A stretch of DNA of 64,000 nucleotides from positions 1-64,000 of the forward strand of contig JAFTQW010000054.1 of the NCBI GenBank assembly GCA_017462565.1. Direction: 5' to 3'. This document shows positions 55,037-63,242 of the stretch, in pieces. The translations under genes and the position numbers were made by a program. Numbering within the stretch: the first letter of the stretch is position 1; every line of letters starts with the position of its first letter. A model generated the notes under the pieces. It was not told where the DNA came from and searched no databases. It saw only the letters and a list, made by a program, of their open reading frames with translations. The stretch comes from Ruminococcus sp. (GTDB lineage Bacteria > Bacillota > Clostridia > Oscillospirales > Ruminococcaceae).

Positions 55037-55270
55037 CTATTCAATGGTAACGGAAACCTTGAGGTCTTTTTTGGCAGCTCCGGCACGCATAATTGTGCGG
55101 AGAGCCTTGGCAATTCTGCCCTGCTTGCCGATAACACGTCCCATATCATCGGGTGCAACCGAAAGGTGGAAAACGATAACGCCTTCGGCATCCGGTTCGT
55201 CCTCAATAATTTTTATAGCTGTTTTATCTTCAACAAGTCCTGCTGCGATAGCATAAAGTAAATCTTTCAT
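55037..55270 (-). CDS. khpA: KH-domain RNA-binding protein KhpA
   Basis: A 77-residue single KH domain with VIVFHLSVAPDDMGRVIGKQGRIAKALR, whose GKQG loop binds RNA. It is the known partner of KhpB/Jag (8913-10022). It lies in the usual place after rpsP. GGAGG precedes the ATG. Confidence 0.93.
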   Translation of the reverse strand: MKDLLYAIAAGLVEDKTAIKIIEDEPDAEGVIVFHLSVAPDDMGRVIGKQGRIAKALRTIMRAGAAKKDLKVSVTIE

Positions 55271-55346
55271 AATAAATTAACCTCCGAACGCTTTTCGGGA
55301 CAGAGGCAGAGACAGAGAGTCTCACCTCTTCCGTAAAAGCCGTTGA

Positions 55347-55589
55347 TTAAAGAACTCCCTCGTTCTTGAGGATAACCTTTACAGTATCTGTAGGCTGAGC
55401 TCCCTTTGCGATCCAATCCTTAGCCTTATCGGCGTCAACCTTAACAACTGAAGGGTTCTTTGTAGGATCATAGTAACCGATCTCTTCAACGAATCTTCCG
55501 TCTCTTGGGTATCTTGAATCAGCGACAACAATACGATAGAAAGGAGCCTTCTTAGCGCCCATTCTTCTGAGTCTGATTTTAACTGCCAT
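55347..55589 (-). CDS. rpsP: 30S ribosomal protein S16
   Basis: An 80-residue protein beginning [26 protein letters not shown], cited as [14 protein letters not shown], the invariant opening of S16; it ends normally. GGAGG precedes the ATG. It lies between khpA and ffh, separated from ffh by a MITE-like hairpin. Confidence 0.97.
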   Translation of the reverse strand: MAVKIRLRRMGAKKAPFYRIVVADSRYPRDGRFVEEIGYYDPTKNPSVVKVDADKAKDWIAKGAQPTDTVKVILKNEGVL

Positions 55590-55652
55590 TTGATTTCACC
55601 TCCGGAAATAATAGTTATATATCAAAGCGGGAGACCGCATTGAAAGCTTTTA

Positions 55653-55813
55653 GAACTTGTTCTCATAGGATATTGCACGTATCTTTTCGGCAAATTTTAC
55701 TGATTACTGCGTTGAAAAAGCTTACCATACGACAGTATGCTTTCGCTTTTTCACCTTGTCCTCAGTAAAATTATGCTCGAAAATATACGCACAAATCTTA
55801 TGAGAACAAGTTC
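55653..55813. mobile_element. 161-bp hairpin MITE between ffh and rpsP
   Basis: Terminal repeats GAACTTGTTCTCATA / (T)ATGAGAACAAGTTC, flanked by TTA on both sides as a direct duplication. Nearly the entire element folds into one imperfect hairpin centred on CATACGACAGTATG. It ends five bases from the ffh stop codon. Confidence 0.8.
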
Positions 55814-55818
55814 TTAAT

Positions 55819-57204
55819 TTAAATCGTAGGCAGATTTCCTCCGCCCTTGCCTGTCATTTTATCGAAATTCATGCCAGCGAGCTGTTTTCTTGCCTTACGC
55901 AGAGACATTTTGTTGTTCTTTCCGGTAAATTTCTTCATGATCTGCTGCATCTGGTCGAACTGCTTGAGAAGCCTGTTAACGTCCTCGACCTTAGAACCCG
56001 AACCCTTTGCGATACGTCTTTTGCGTGAGGGATTGATTATCGACGGCTTGGCACGTTCAGCCTTGGTCATGGAAGTGATGATAGCCTCTATCCTGTCGAG
56101 CTGACGGTCGTCAATATCGGCGTCCTTGATCTTATCGCCGACTCCCGGCAGCATACCGATAATGGATTTCATAGAACCGAGCTTCTTTATCTGTTTCATC
56201 TGATTGAGAAGATCGTCCATATCGAATTTATTTTCCTTGAACTTCTGAGTAAGCTTTTCAGCCTCTTTTTGCGACATAACGTTCTCGGCTTTTTCAATAA
56301 GAGTGAGAACGTCGCCCATTCCGAGGATTCTGGAAGCCATACGTTCAGGGTGGAACTGCTCGAAATCATCAAGCTTTTCTCCCATTCCGACGAATTTGAT
56401 CGGCTTGCCCGTTACGGAAAGAACGGAAAGCGCAGCTCCTCCACGGGTATCGGAATCGAGCTTGGACATAAGAACGCTTGTGATACCGACGGAATCGTCG
56501 AAGGCTTTAGCGACATTTACGGCGTCCTGACCTGTCATAGCGTCGACAACAAGCATGATCTCATCAGGCTGTGTGATTTCTTTTATATTTACAAGCTCCT
56601 GCATAAGAGTCTCATCAATATGGAGACGGCCTGCGGTGTCGATAATGAGAATATCGTGACCGTAATCCTTAGCGTGAGCGAGAGCCTGTTTTGCGATGAT
56701 AACAGGGTCAATCTGTCCCATTTCAAAAACCGGAACATCGGCTTTCTGACCGACTACCTGAAGCTGGTTTATAGCGGCAGGACGGTAAATATCGCAGGCG
56801 GCAAGAAGCGGACGGTGTCCCTCTTTTTTAAGGAGCTTGGCAAGCTTTGCCGAATGAGTCGTTTTACCTGAACCCTGAAGTCCGCACATCATAATGACCG
56901 TAGGCGGCTTTGACGAAAAATTTATGCGTGAATTGCTGTTGCCCATAAGAGCGCAAAGCTCTTCGTTAACTATTTTGATAACCTGTTGGGCAGGAGTAAG
57001 GCTTGCAAGAACCTCTTCGCCGACAGCTCTTTCAGTTACTTTTTTAACAAAGTCTTTAACTACCTTATAGCTTACATCGGCTTCAAGAAGAGCGAGACGA
57101 ACCTCCCTCATAGCCTCCTTAACGTCGCTTTCCGTGAGTTTTCCTCTTGATTTAAGCTTTTTAAAGACGTTATTCAGTTTTTCGGAAAGTCCTTCAAATG
57201 CCAT
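55819..57204 (-). CDS. ffh: Signal recognition particle protein Ffh
   Basis: GTPase that binds signal sequences and SRP RNA. The 461-residue protein has the N domain, the G domain with GLQGSGKTT(H), DTAGRLHID and SKLDSDTRGG, and the Met-rich M domain with the RNA-binding SRKRRIAKGSGSKVEDVNRLLKQF, cited as RKRRIAKGSG. It follows ylxM, as in most Firmicutes. Confidence 0.97.
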   Translation of the reverse strand: MAFEGLSEKLNNVFKKLKSRGKLTESDVKEAMREVRLALLEADVSYKVVKDFVKKVTERAVGEEVLASLTPAQQVIKIVNEELCALMGNSNSRINFSSKPPTVIMMCGLQGSGKTTHSAKLAKLLKKEGHRPLLAACDIYRPAAINQLQVVGQKADVPVFEMGQIDPVIIAKQALAHAKDYGHDILIIDTAGRLHIDETLMQELVNIKEITQPDEIMLVVDAMTGQDAVNVAKAFDDSVGITSVLMSKLDSDTRGGAALSVLSVTGKPIKFVGMGEKLDDFEQFHPERMASRILGMGDVLTLIEKAENVMSQKEAEKLTQKFKENKFDMDDLLNQMKQIKKLGSMKSIIGMLPGVGDKIKDADIDDRQLDRIEAIITSMTKAERAKPSIINPSRKRRIAKGSGSKVEDVNRLLKQFDQMQQIMKKFTGKNNKMSLRKARKQLAGMNFDKMTGKGGGNLPTI

Positions 57205-57221
57205 GCGATATCCTCCTTCTA

Positions 57222-57262
57222 TGATGGACGCTGTCCCTCATACTCCCTGCCAAAGGGGAAAC
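57222..57262 (-). repeat. Type A repeat remnant, copy A13
   Basis: GGACGCTGTCC, CTCCCTGCCAAAGGGG only; a truncated unit between ylxM and ffh. Confidence 0.6.
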
Positions 57263-57293
57263 AGAATCCGGTAATAAGTTTAAAAATTAGCTT

Positions 57294-57629
57294 TTACAGC
57301 AGTTCAAGACCGCAGCTTATCTGCTTTTTGACGGAAGCTTTAAGCTGTTCATCGGGGATATTTTCCGCAAGGGACGAGATATTTCCGAAGCAGTCTTTCA
57401 TTTTTTCAAGTCTTTCAGCGAATCTGAGTTTTTTTTCATAATTGAGAAGAATGCTTCCGGTGCGTTTTACAATGCTCATGACCGCCTGACGTGTTATGCC
57501 GAGGGGATCGCCTATTTCAGCAAGCGAGAGATCCTCGCAGTAATAAAGCTCCATAACATTCCGCTGATGATCTGTAAGAAGATCGCCGTAGCAATCAAGG
57601 AGCATAACGAATTTAAGGTCTTTAGCCAT
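57294..57629 (-). CDS. ylxM: SRP-associated putative helix-turn-helix protein YlxM
   Basis: A 111-residue protein of the UPF0122 family: LLDCYGDLLTDHQRNVMELYYCEDLSLAEIG followed by GITRQAV, cited in parts. It is a sigma-70 region 4-like helix-turn-helix. It precedes ffh in Firmicutes and in streptococci modulates SRP GTPase activity. First gene of ylxM-ffh-rpsP-khpA. Confidence 0.93.
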   Translation of the reverse strand: MAKDLKFVMLLDCYGDLLTDHQRNVMELYYCEDLSLAEIGDPLGITRQAVMSIVKRTGSILLNYEKKLRFAERLEKMKDCFGNISSLAENIPDEQLKASVKKQISCGLELL

Positions 57630-57789
57630 AGATATTTCGCTCCTTTACAGGTGTAATCTAAAATCACTTTACACATTATACTACACTCTTTCGGATTTGT
57701 CAAGAGCTTTTGAGAAAAAATTTCAGGACAATAGCATTTACTTTTTGTTATGTTTATCAAGTGGATTTTATTTCTTTAATTCCTTGCTG

Positions 57790-57957
57790 AACGGTGCATT
57801 TCGTCTGGGCAGTCTGCCCTAATCATTTCTGATACCATTTATGGGTATCAGAAATGATTAATAACGGGTTTCCAAAGGGTGACTCCCCACAGTGTGGGGA
57901 GATGTCGGCTTGCCGACAGAGGGGACGGGCGCCTGTTAGGCGGGTACTCCCCTTTAT
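57790..57957 (+). repeat. Type A repeat with inserted modules, copy A14
   Basis: GGTGCATTTCGTCTGGG, palindrome 57820-57860 (arms TAATCATTTCTGATACC, loop ATTTATG), GGGTTTCCAAAGGGTGA, then CTCCCCACAGTGTGGGGAG, GTCGGCTTGCCGAC and GGGGACGGGCGCC. The insert is the same as in A1 and A9. The closing CCCTTTGG arm is missing. Confidence 0.82.
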
Positions 57958-58018
57958 AATTAACATAAAAAGTAAATAACGTTGCCCTGTGAAAAAAATT
58001 TCAGGCGGTGTCTTAAAG

Positions 58019-58321
58019 CGTGTTCGCTCTGCGCTCACAAGAACGGCAGAAGTGAAACTGGTAGTTTTTGGACAGCGTGAAATATGTTCTGCTATGAATT
58101 TTAGCAGGAGGAAAATTTTAATTTCATTTATTTTCCCTTACGCTGTCTTTGCTGGGCTCTGCCCCGTTACCCCGTCAGGGACGCTGTCCCTGCACCCTGC
58201 CAAAGGGTTATCAACCCTTTGAAAACCCATTATTATAGTAAACCACGAGCGAAGTGTTCTTATATCTTTTATCGGAAATAACTTCGTGATCGGGTGCAGC
58301 GTCACGCTGCCGTCACGCTGC
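58019..58321 (-). repeat. Type B repeat, copy B6 (reverse)
   Basis: GTGTTCGCTCTGCGCTCACA, GGACAGCGTGAAAT and TTACGCTGTC arms, GGGACGCTGTCCC, CCAAAGGGTTATCAACCCTTTG, CACGAGCGAAGTGTTC, GTGATCGGGT and two GTCACGCTGC copies. It fills the gap before the GH95 gene. Confidence 0.82.
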
Positions 58322-58403
58322 TTGTGTTTTTGCCTAAAACACGAGTGAAAAACTTTAATGATTTATGTTTTTTTCCTAAAAAATGCGGAAATTGACTGGA
58401 AAT

Positions 58404-58432
58404 TTGCAAATGAAGCGGTTATGTGCTATAAT
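58404..58432 (+). promoter_or_regulatory. GH95 gene promoter
   Basis: TTGCAA, 17 bases, TATAAT with extended TGC, just beyond repeat B6; the same -35/-10 wording as the dnaA promoter. Confidence 0.75.
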
Positions 58433-58481
58433 ATTAGTATTAGAATTTATAAATAAACCTTTTATCAGGAGATCTACATAT

Positions 58482-60800
58482 ATGTCATCAGAAACAATAT
58501 TAAAGTATAACAGTCCGGCGGAAAATTTTGATTGGGCGCTGCCTGTCGGAAACGGCAGGATCGGCGGAATGATTTTCGGCGTACCGGATAATGAGATAAT
58601 AAAGCTTAACGAGGATTCAATCTGGTCGGGCGGACCTCGTCACAGAGTCAATCCCGATGCGAAAGAGGGACTTGAAGAAGTCCGCTCGCTTCTTAAAGAG
58701 GGAAAAATTCCCGAAGCTGAAAAGGTTGCTTTTGAAAAGCTTCAGGGAGTTACGCCGAATATGCGTCATTATATGCCGCTGGGTGATCTTAACATTCGCA
58801 TGAAGCTCGACGGAAAGGCTAAGGATTACTACCGTGAGCTTGATATCGAGGATGCCGTTGCTGATGTGGGATTCACAGTTAACGGACTGAACATAACACG
58901 TTCGGTATTCGTATCGGCTCCGGACAATGTCATGGTGATAAGGGTAACTGCCGATTCTCCGGCTTCTTTAAGCCTTGAATGCTCGATAGACGGAAGAGAC
59001 GACTATTACGACGATAACCGTCCCTGCGGTAAAAACATGATAATGTACAACGGCGGAACGGGAAGCAGAAACGGTATATTTTTTGCGGCAGTTGTCGGAG
59101 CGAAGGCGTCCGGGGGAAAGATTCGCACTCTCGGAGGAAAAATTTCTGTTGAAAATGCCGACGAGGTTATGATAGTTCTTTCGGTAAGAACGAGTTTTTA
59201 CGGAGAAAACTATGAAGAGTCCGCACAGGTAGACGCCGAAATGGCTCTTCAGTGCGAATGGGATGAGCTTTATTACCGTCATGTGTGCGATTATCAGGAG
59301 CTTTTCAACCGTGTTGAGCTTGAACTCAACGATAACAGCGGAGCTGATGTGGAAAAGCTTAATACCGACGAGCGTATTGCACGTCTTAAAGGAGACGAAC
59401 TCGACAGCAAGGACTGCGAACGTCTTATCCACGATAACAAGCTTATCGAGCTTTACTTCAATTTCGGACGTTATCTTATGATATCGGCAAGCCGTGCCGG
59501 AACTCAGCCGATGAATCTTCAGGGTATCTGGAATCAGGATATGTGGCCGGCATGGGGCAGCAAATACACCGTAAATATCAACACGGAAATGAACTACTGG
59601 CCTGCCGAAAGCTGCAATCTTTCCGAATGTCATCTTCCGCTTTTCGATCTGCTGGAGCGTGTTTGCAAAAACGGACGTATCACAGCAAAGGAGATGTACG
59701 GCGTTGAAAAAGGCTTTGTTTGTCACCATAATACCGATATATGGGGAGATACGGCTCCTCAGGATCTCTGGATGCCCGCAACGATATGGCCTGCGGGCGG
59801 AGCATGGCTTGCTCTTCATATTTTCGAGCACTATGAATATACTCTCGATAAGGAATTTCTTGAGGAAAAATATCACATACTTAAAGAAGCGGCAGAATTT
59901 TTCGTCCGTTATCTAATTGACGACGGCAGCGGACATCTTGTAACGTGTCCGTCCGTATCGCCCGAAAATACCTATATGACCGATAAAGGAGTCAAGGGAA
60001 GTCTTTGTATTGCTCCGTCAATGGATTCGCAGATAATCACGGTTCTTTTCAGCGACGTCATAAAGGCTTCGGAGATACTCGGAAAGGACAAAACCCTTGC
60101 CAAAAAGCTCAGGAGCATGATAAAAAAGCTCCCGCAGCCGGAGATAGGCAAGTACGGGCAGATAAAGGAATGGGCTGTCGATTACGACGAGGTCGAGATC
60201 GGTCACAGACACGTTTCACAGCTTTTTGCGCTTCATCCGGCAGATCTCATTACTCCTCACAAAACGCCGAAGCTTGCTGATGCGGCAAGAGCCACTCTTG
60301 TAAGACGGCTTATCCACGGCGGAGGACATACCGGCTGGAGCTGCGCATGGATAACGAATATGTGGGCAAGACTTTATGACGGAAGAATGGTTTATGAAAA
60401 CCTGAAAAAGCTTATAACTTATTCGACAAATCCAAATATGCTCGATTCGCATCCTCCGTTTCAGATAGACGGAAATTTCGGCGGAACAGCGGCTATTGCG
60501 GAAGCTCTTATGCAGAGCTGCGGCGGCGAGATCAATCTTCTTCCGGCTCTTCCGGACGAATGGAGCAGCGGTCATATAAAGGGACTGAGAGCAAAGGGCG
60601 GTTTCGGAGTTGATATAGAGTGGCAGGACGGCAAGCTGAAAACAGCGGAAATAACGTCCGATCACGGCGGAGAGTGCCGTCTGAGAACGAACTGTGTTGT
60701 AAGTATAATATGCCACGGTGAAAACGTAGGCTCGAGAATAGAGGACGGAGTCATCGTATTCAATACTAATAAGGGCAGTATTTATACGGTAAAAGCATAA
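58482..60800 (+). CDS. Glycoside hydrolase family 95 (alpha-L-fucosidase type)
   Basis: Cleaves terminal alpha-linked fucose (or L-galactose) from glycans by inversion. The 772-residue protein starts at MSSETILKYNSPAENFDW after AGGAG and has no signal peptide, so it acts on imported oligosaccharides. It opens with the family's WALPVGNGRIGGMIFG and NEDSIWSGGP. Active-site residues known from GH95 are present: Asn pair in TVNINTEMNYWPAE, catalytic Glu in CPSVSPENTY, Asp in PPFQIDGNFGGTA. It likely works with an importer energised by MsmX; that link is inferred. Confidence 0.93.
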   Translation: MSSETILKYNSPAENFDWALPVGNGRIGGMIFGVPDNEIIKLNEDSIWSGGPRHRVNPDAKEGLEEVRSLLKEGKIPEAEKVAFEKLQGVTPNMRHYMPLGDLNIRMKLDGKAKDYYRELDIEDAVADVGFTVNGLNITRSVFVSAPDNVMVIRVTADSPASLSLECSIDGRDDYYDDNRPCGKNMIMYNGGTGSRNGIFFAAVVGAKASGGKIRTLGGKISVENADEVMIVLSVRTSFYGENYEESAQVDAEMALQCEWDELYYRHVCDYQELFNRVELELNDNSGADVEKLNTDERIARLKGDELDSKDCERLIHDNKLIELYFNFGRYLMISASRAGTQPMNLQGIWNQDMWPAWGSKYTVNINTEMNYWPAESCNLSECHLPLFDLLERVCKNGRITAKEMYGVEKGFVCHHNTDIWGDTAPQDLWMPATIWPAGGAWLALHIFEHYEYTLDKEFLEEKYHILKEAAEFFVRYLIDDGSGHLVTCPSVSPENTYMTDKGVKGSLCIAPSMDSQIITVLFSDVIKASEILGKDKTLAKKLRSMIKKLPQPEIGKYGQIKEWAVDYDEVEIGHRHVSQLFALHPADLITPHKTPKLADAARATLVRRLIHGGGHTGWSCAWITNMWARLYDGRMVYENLKKLITYSTNPNMLDSHPPFQIDGNFGGTAAIAEALMQSCGGEINLLPALPDEWSSGHIKGLRAKGGFGVDIEWQDGKLKTAEITSDHGGECRLRTNCVVSIICHGENVGSRIEDGVIVFNTNKGSIYTVKA

Positions 60801-61040
60801 TAAAGGGATTCCAAAGGGACTGTACGTCCCTTTGGCAGGGTGCAGGGACAGCAATGTCAACAACTTAAGAGATTTTGCACCTTGAACTTTTGTTAAAAAG
60901 TATTCAATCTTTGGCGATAGCCATAATTATTTCAAATACCAATGGTATTTGAAATAATTAATACTGGGTTTCCAAAGGGTTGAATAACCCTTTGGCAGGG
61001 GTACGGGGACAGCGTCCCCGCTTAAATTGTTGGCATTGAT
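60801..61040 (+). repeat. Type A repeat, copy A15 plus partial unit
   Basis: Starts at the GH95 stop codon with a short CCAAAGGGACTGTACGTCCCTTTGG unit, then a full unit with GAGATTTTGCACCTTGAAC, a palindrome at 60924-60960 identical to that of A4, CCAAAGGGTTGAATAACCCTTTGG and GGGGACAGCGTCCCC. Confidence 0.87.
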
Positions 61041-61049
61041 CAGGGCAGA

Positions 61050-61200
61050 GCCCCGAAAGGACAGCGTGAGGGAAAATAAACGAAATTAAAATTTTCCCAC
61101 TGCTAAAAATTACAGTAGAACATATTTCACGCTGTCCGTAAAGTCAGGGAGCAGAGCGTAGCGCATGCGAACGCACGGTTTATTAAAACTATCATCAGTG
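61050..61200 (+). repeat. Type B repeat fragment, copy B7
   Basis: GGACAGCGTGAGGG and TTCACGCTGTCC arms, then GGAGCAGAGCGTAGCGCATGC; a partial unit placed head to head with B8. Confidence 0.7.
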
Positions 61201-61245
61201 ATTTCTTAAGTGTACGTATTATTTTGCTCATGGCAAATTTATGGC

Positions 61246-61557
61246 GTGTTCGCTCTGCGCTCACAAGAACGGCAGAAATGAAATCGGTAATTTTTGGGAC
61301 AGCGTGAAATAATTTCTGCTTTCATTTTTTAGTAACCTCAAGTTTCTGTTCTATTTATCCCCTCACGCTGTCCTTTTCGGGGCTCTGCCCCGATACCCCG
61401 GCAGGGACGCTGTCCCTGCACCCTGCCAAAGGGGAGTATATCCCCTTTGGAAACCCATTATTATAGTAAACTCATAATTATAGTAACCCATGAGCGAAGT
61501 GTTCCTATATCTTTTATCGGAAATAACTTCGTGATCGGGTGCAGCGTCACGCTGCTG
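61246..61557 (-). repeat. Type B repeat, copy B8 (reverse)
   Basis: GTGTTCGCTCTGCGCTCACA, GACAGCGTGAAAT, CTCACGCTGTCC, CGGGGCTCTGCCCCG, GGGACGCTGTCCC, CCAAAGGGGAGTATATCCCCTTTGG, CATGAGCGAAGTGTTC, GTGATCGGGT and GCAGCGTCACGCTGC. It ends one base before the ribosome binding site of the GH26 gene. Confidence 0.83.
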
Positions 61558-61565
61558 GAGGTAAA

Positions 61566-63242
61566 ATGAAAATTTACAGATATATTTCTCTCGCTGTCTG
61601 TGCAGCAATTGCTGCTGTGCCGTTTTCCGGTTGCAGCAAGAGAAAAAAAGAACCTAAAGTTGTAAACGAACCCCCTGTTCCTATTATAGAGCAGGAATCC
61701 GTTTCAGAAGCCGAAACAACTGCTCCGATTACTACGGCTGAAACCTTTCCGGATTATCCGGTCGACGTTCCGGAGATTCAGAAACAGGATACCGGAAATA
61801 TTTATGAAGCCGAAAAGGCAGTATTTCCCGAAAGCCTGAAAATTGCCGCAGATAAGGAAAATTTCAGCGGAGACGGCTATATTACCGGATTCCCAGAGGA
61901 CGGAAGCGCTTCCGTTAAATTTGATGTGAACGCTCCGAGCAATCAGCATTACGATATTTCGTTCAATATTGCTTCCGATAAAGAGGTAAACTGCCTTGTT
62001 ACCCTTGGCGGCAAGCAGCTCATGAATTTTAAAACGGCAAGCGGCGGCAAGTTCACTCAGATAACTATTCCGGGAGTTTTTCTCGTCAAAGGCGGCTCGG
62101 AGATAACTATTTGCCCGACCGACGGCAATATCTGTCTCGATCACCTTAAACTGACCAACAACACCTCGCTCGGCAGTATAAGCTACGAAACAGGCGGAGA
62201 ACTGGTCAATAAAAATGCCGGAGAAGCCGCAAAGGAGCTTATGGGATTCCTTACGGAAAATTACGGAAAATACATCATTTCCGGTCAGTATGCCGCCGAT
62301 GAGGACAATTCCGAGCTTGATCTTATCTATTCGGTAACGGGAAAATATCCGGTTATCAGATTTTCCAATCTTTCAGTACCGAAAGGCTCTTACGACGCAA
62401 GCTTCAAGAATATCGATTCCTGTGCAGAATGGTACAGAAACGGCGGAATATCGTGCGTGAGCTGGTATTGGAACGCTCCGGCGGAAAAAAGCTCGGTAAG
62501 AGCCGATGAAACCGATTTCAAGCTTTCCGAAGCCGTTACCGGTCTCGATATCGCATCGATGACTCAGGAGGAGATAAGAGGTCTTTACGGCGAGGGAAAA
62601 ATTTCCGAAGAATGCTACGACCTCGTTCTCGATATCGACAGCATGGCGGGACAGCTTACCTCGCTGAAAAACAAGGGCGTTCCCGTTTTGTGGAGACCTC
62701 TTCCCGAAGGCGGAGGAGACTGGTACTGGTGGGGAGCAAGCGGAGCTGACGCCTATAAATGGCTCTGGAACCTCATTTATACCCGTATGACCGATTATTT
62801 TGAACTCGATAATCTCATCTGGATATGGAACGGACAAAGCGAATCGGCTCTCGTTGATAAATCAACGTACGATATTGCGGCTGTGGACATTTATTTCAGC
62901 AATGAACACGACTACGGCAGTAAATTTTACGAAAAATTTGCCGCTGTTCAGAAATTTGCCGGAAGCGATAAGCTTGTTGCAATAAGCGAATGCGGAAGCG
63001 TTCCCGATATAGACGGTTCGTTCCGTGATAACGCATTGTGGTCGTTTTTCGGACTCTGGTTCGGCGAGTATGTAGAAGCTTCCGACGGCGGATATTCCGA
63101 AAAATATACGAGCAGGGATAATCTGATCCGCACATATAATTCAGAGGGAACGCTTACTCTTGACGAATATAAGAAGCTCCGGAACGGCGAAGAGCTTTCT
63201 GTAAACGAAGAAAATAAGGAGGCGGCAGATGCAGAGCAGTAA
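61566..63242 (+). CDS. GH26 family lipoprotein with N-terminal carbohydrate-binding domain (probable beta-mannanase)
   Basis: A 558-residue lipoprotein: signal peptide MKIYRYISLAVCAAIAA... with lipobox FSGC, then a Thr/Glu/Pro linker, a beta-sandwich domain resembling CBM35/CBM6 (about 75-200, starting IYEAEKAVFP), and a GH26 TIM barrel (about 220-540). The acid/base Glu is in WRPLPEGGGDWYWWG, where the usual His before Glu is Pro, and the nucleophile Glu is in AISECGSVP. It probably attacks beta-mannan at the cell surface. GGAGG lies directly after repeat B8. It overlaps the next gene by 14 bases. Confidence 0.88.
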   Translation: MKIYRYISLAVCAAIAAVPFSGCSKRKKEPKVVNEPPVPIIEQESVSEAETTAPITTAETFPDYPVDVPEIQKQDTGNIYEAEKAVFPESLKIAADKENFSGDGYITGFPEDGSASVKFDVNAPSNQHYDISFNIASDKEVNCLVTLGGKQLMNFKTASGGKFTQITIPGVFLVKGGSEITICPTDGNICLDHLKLTNNTSLGSISYETGGELVNKNAGEAAKELMGFLTENYGKYIISGQYAADEDNSELDLIYSVTGKYPVIRFSNLSVPKGSYDASFKNIDSCAEWYRNGGISCVSWYWNAPAEKSSVRADETDFKLSEAVTGLDIASMTQEEIRGLYGEGKISEECYDLVLDIDSMAGQLTSLKNKGVPVLWRPLPEGGGDWYWWGASGADAYKWLWNLIYTRMTDYFELDNLIWIWNGQSESALVDKSTYDIAAVDIYFSNEHDYGSKFYEKFAAVQKFAGSDKLVAISECGSVPDIDGSFRDNALWSFFGLWFGEYVEASDGGYSEKYTSRDNLIRTYNSEGTLTLDEYKKLRNGEELSVNEENKEAADAEQ

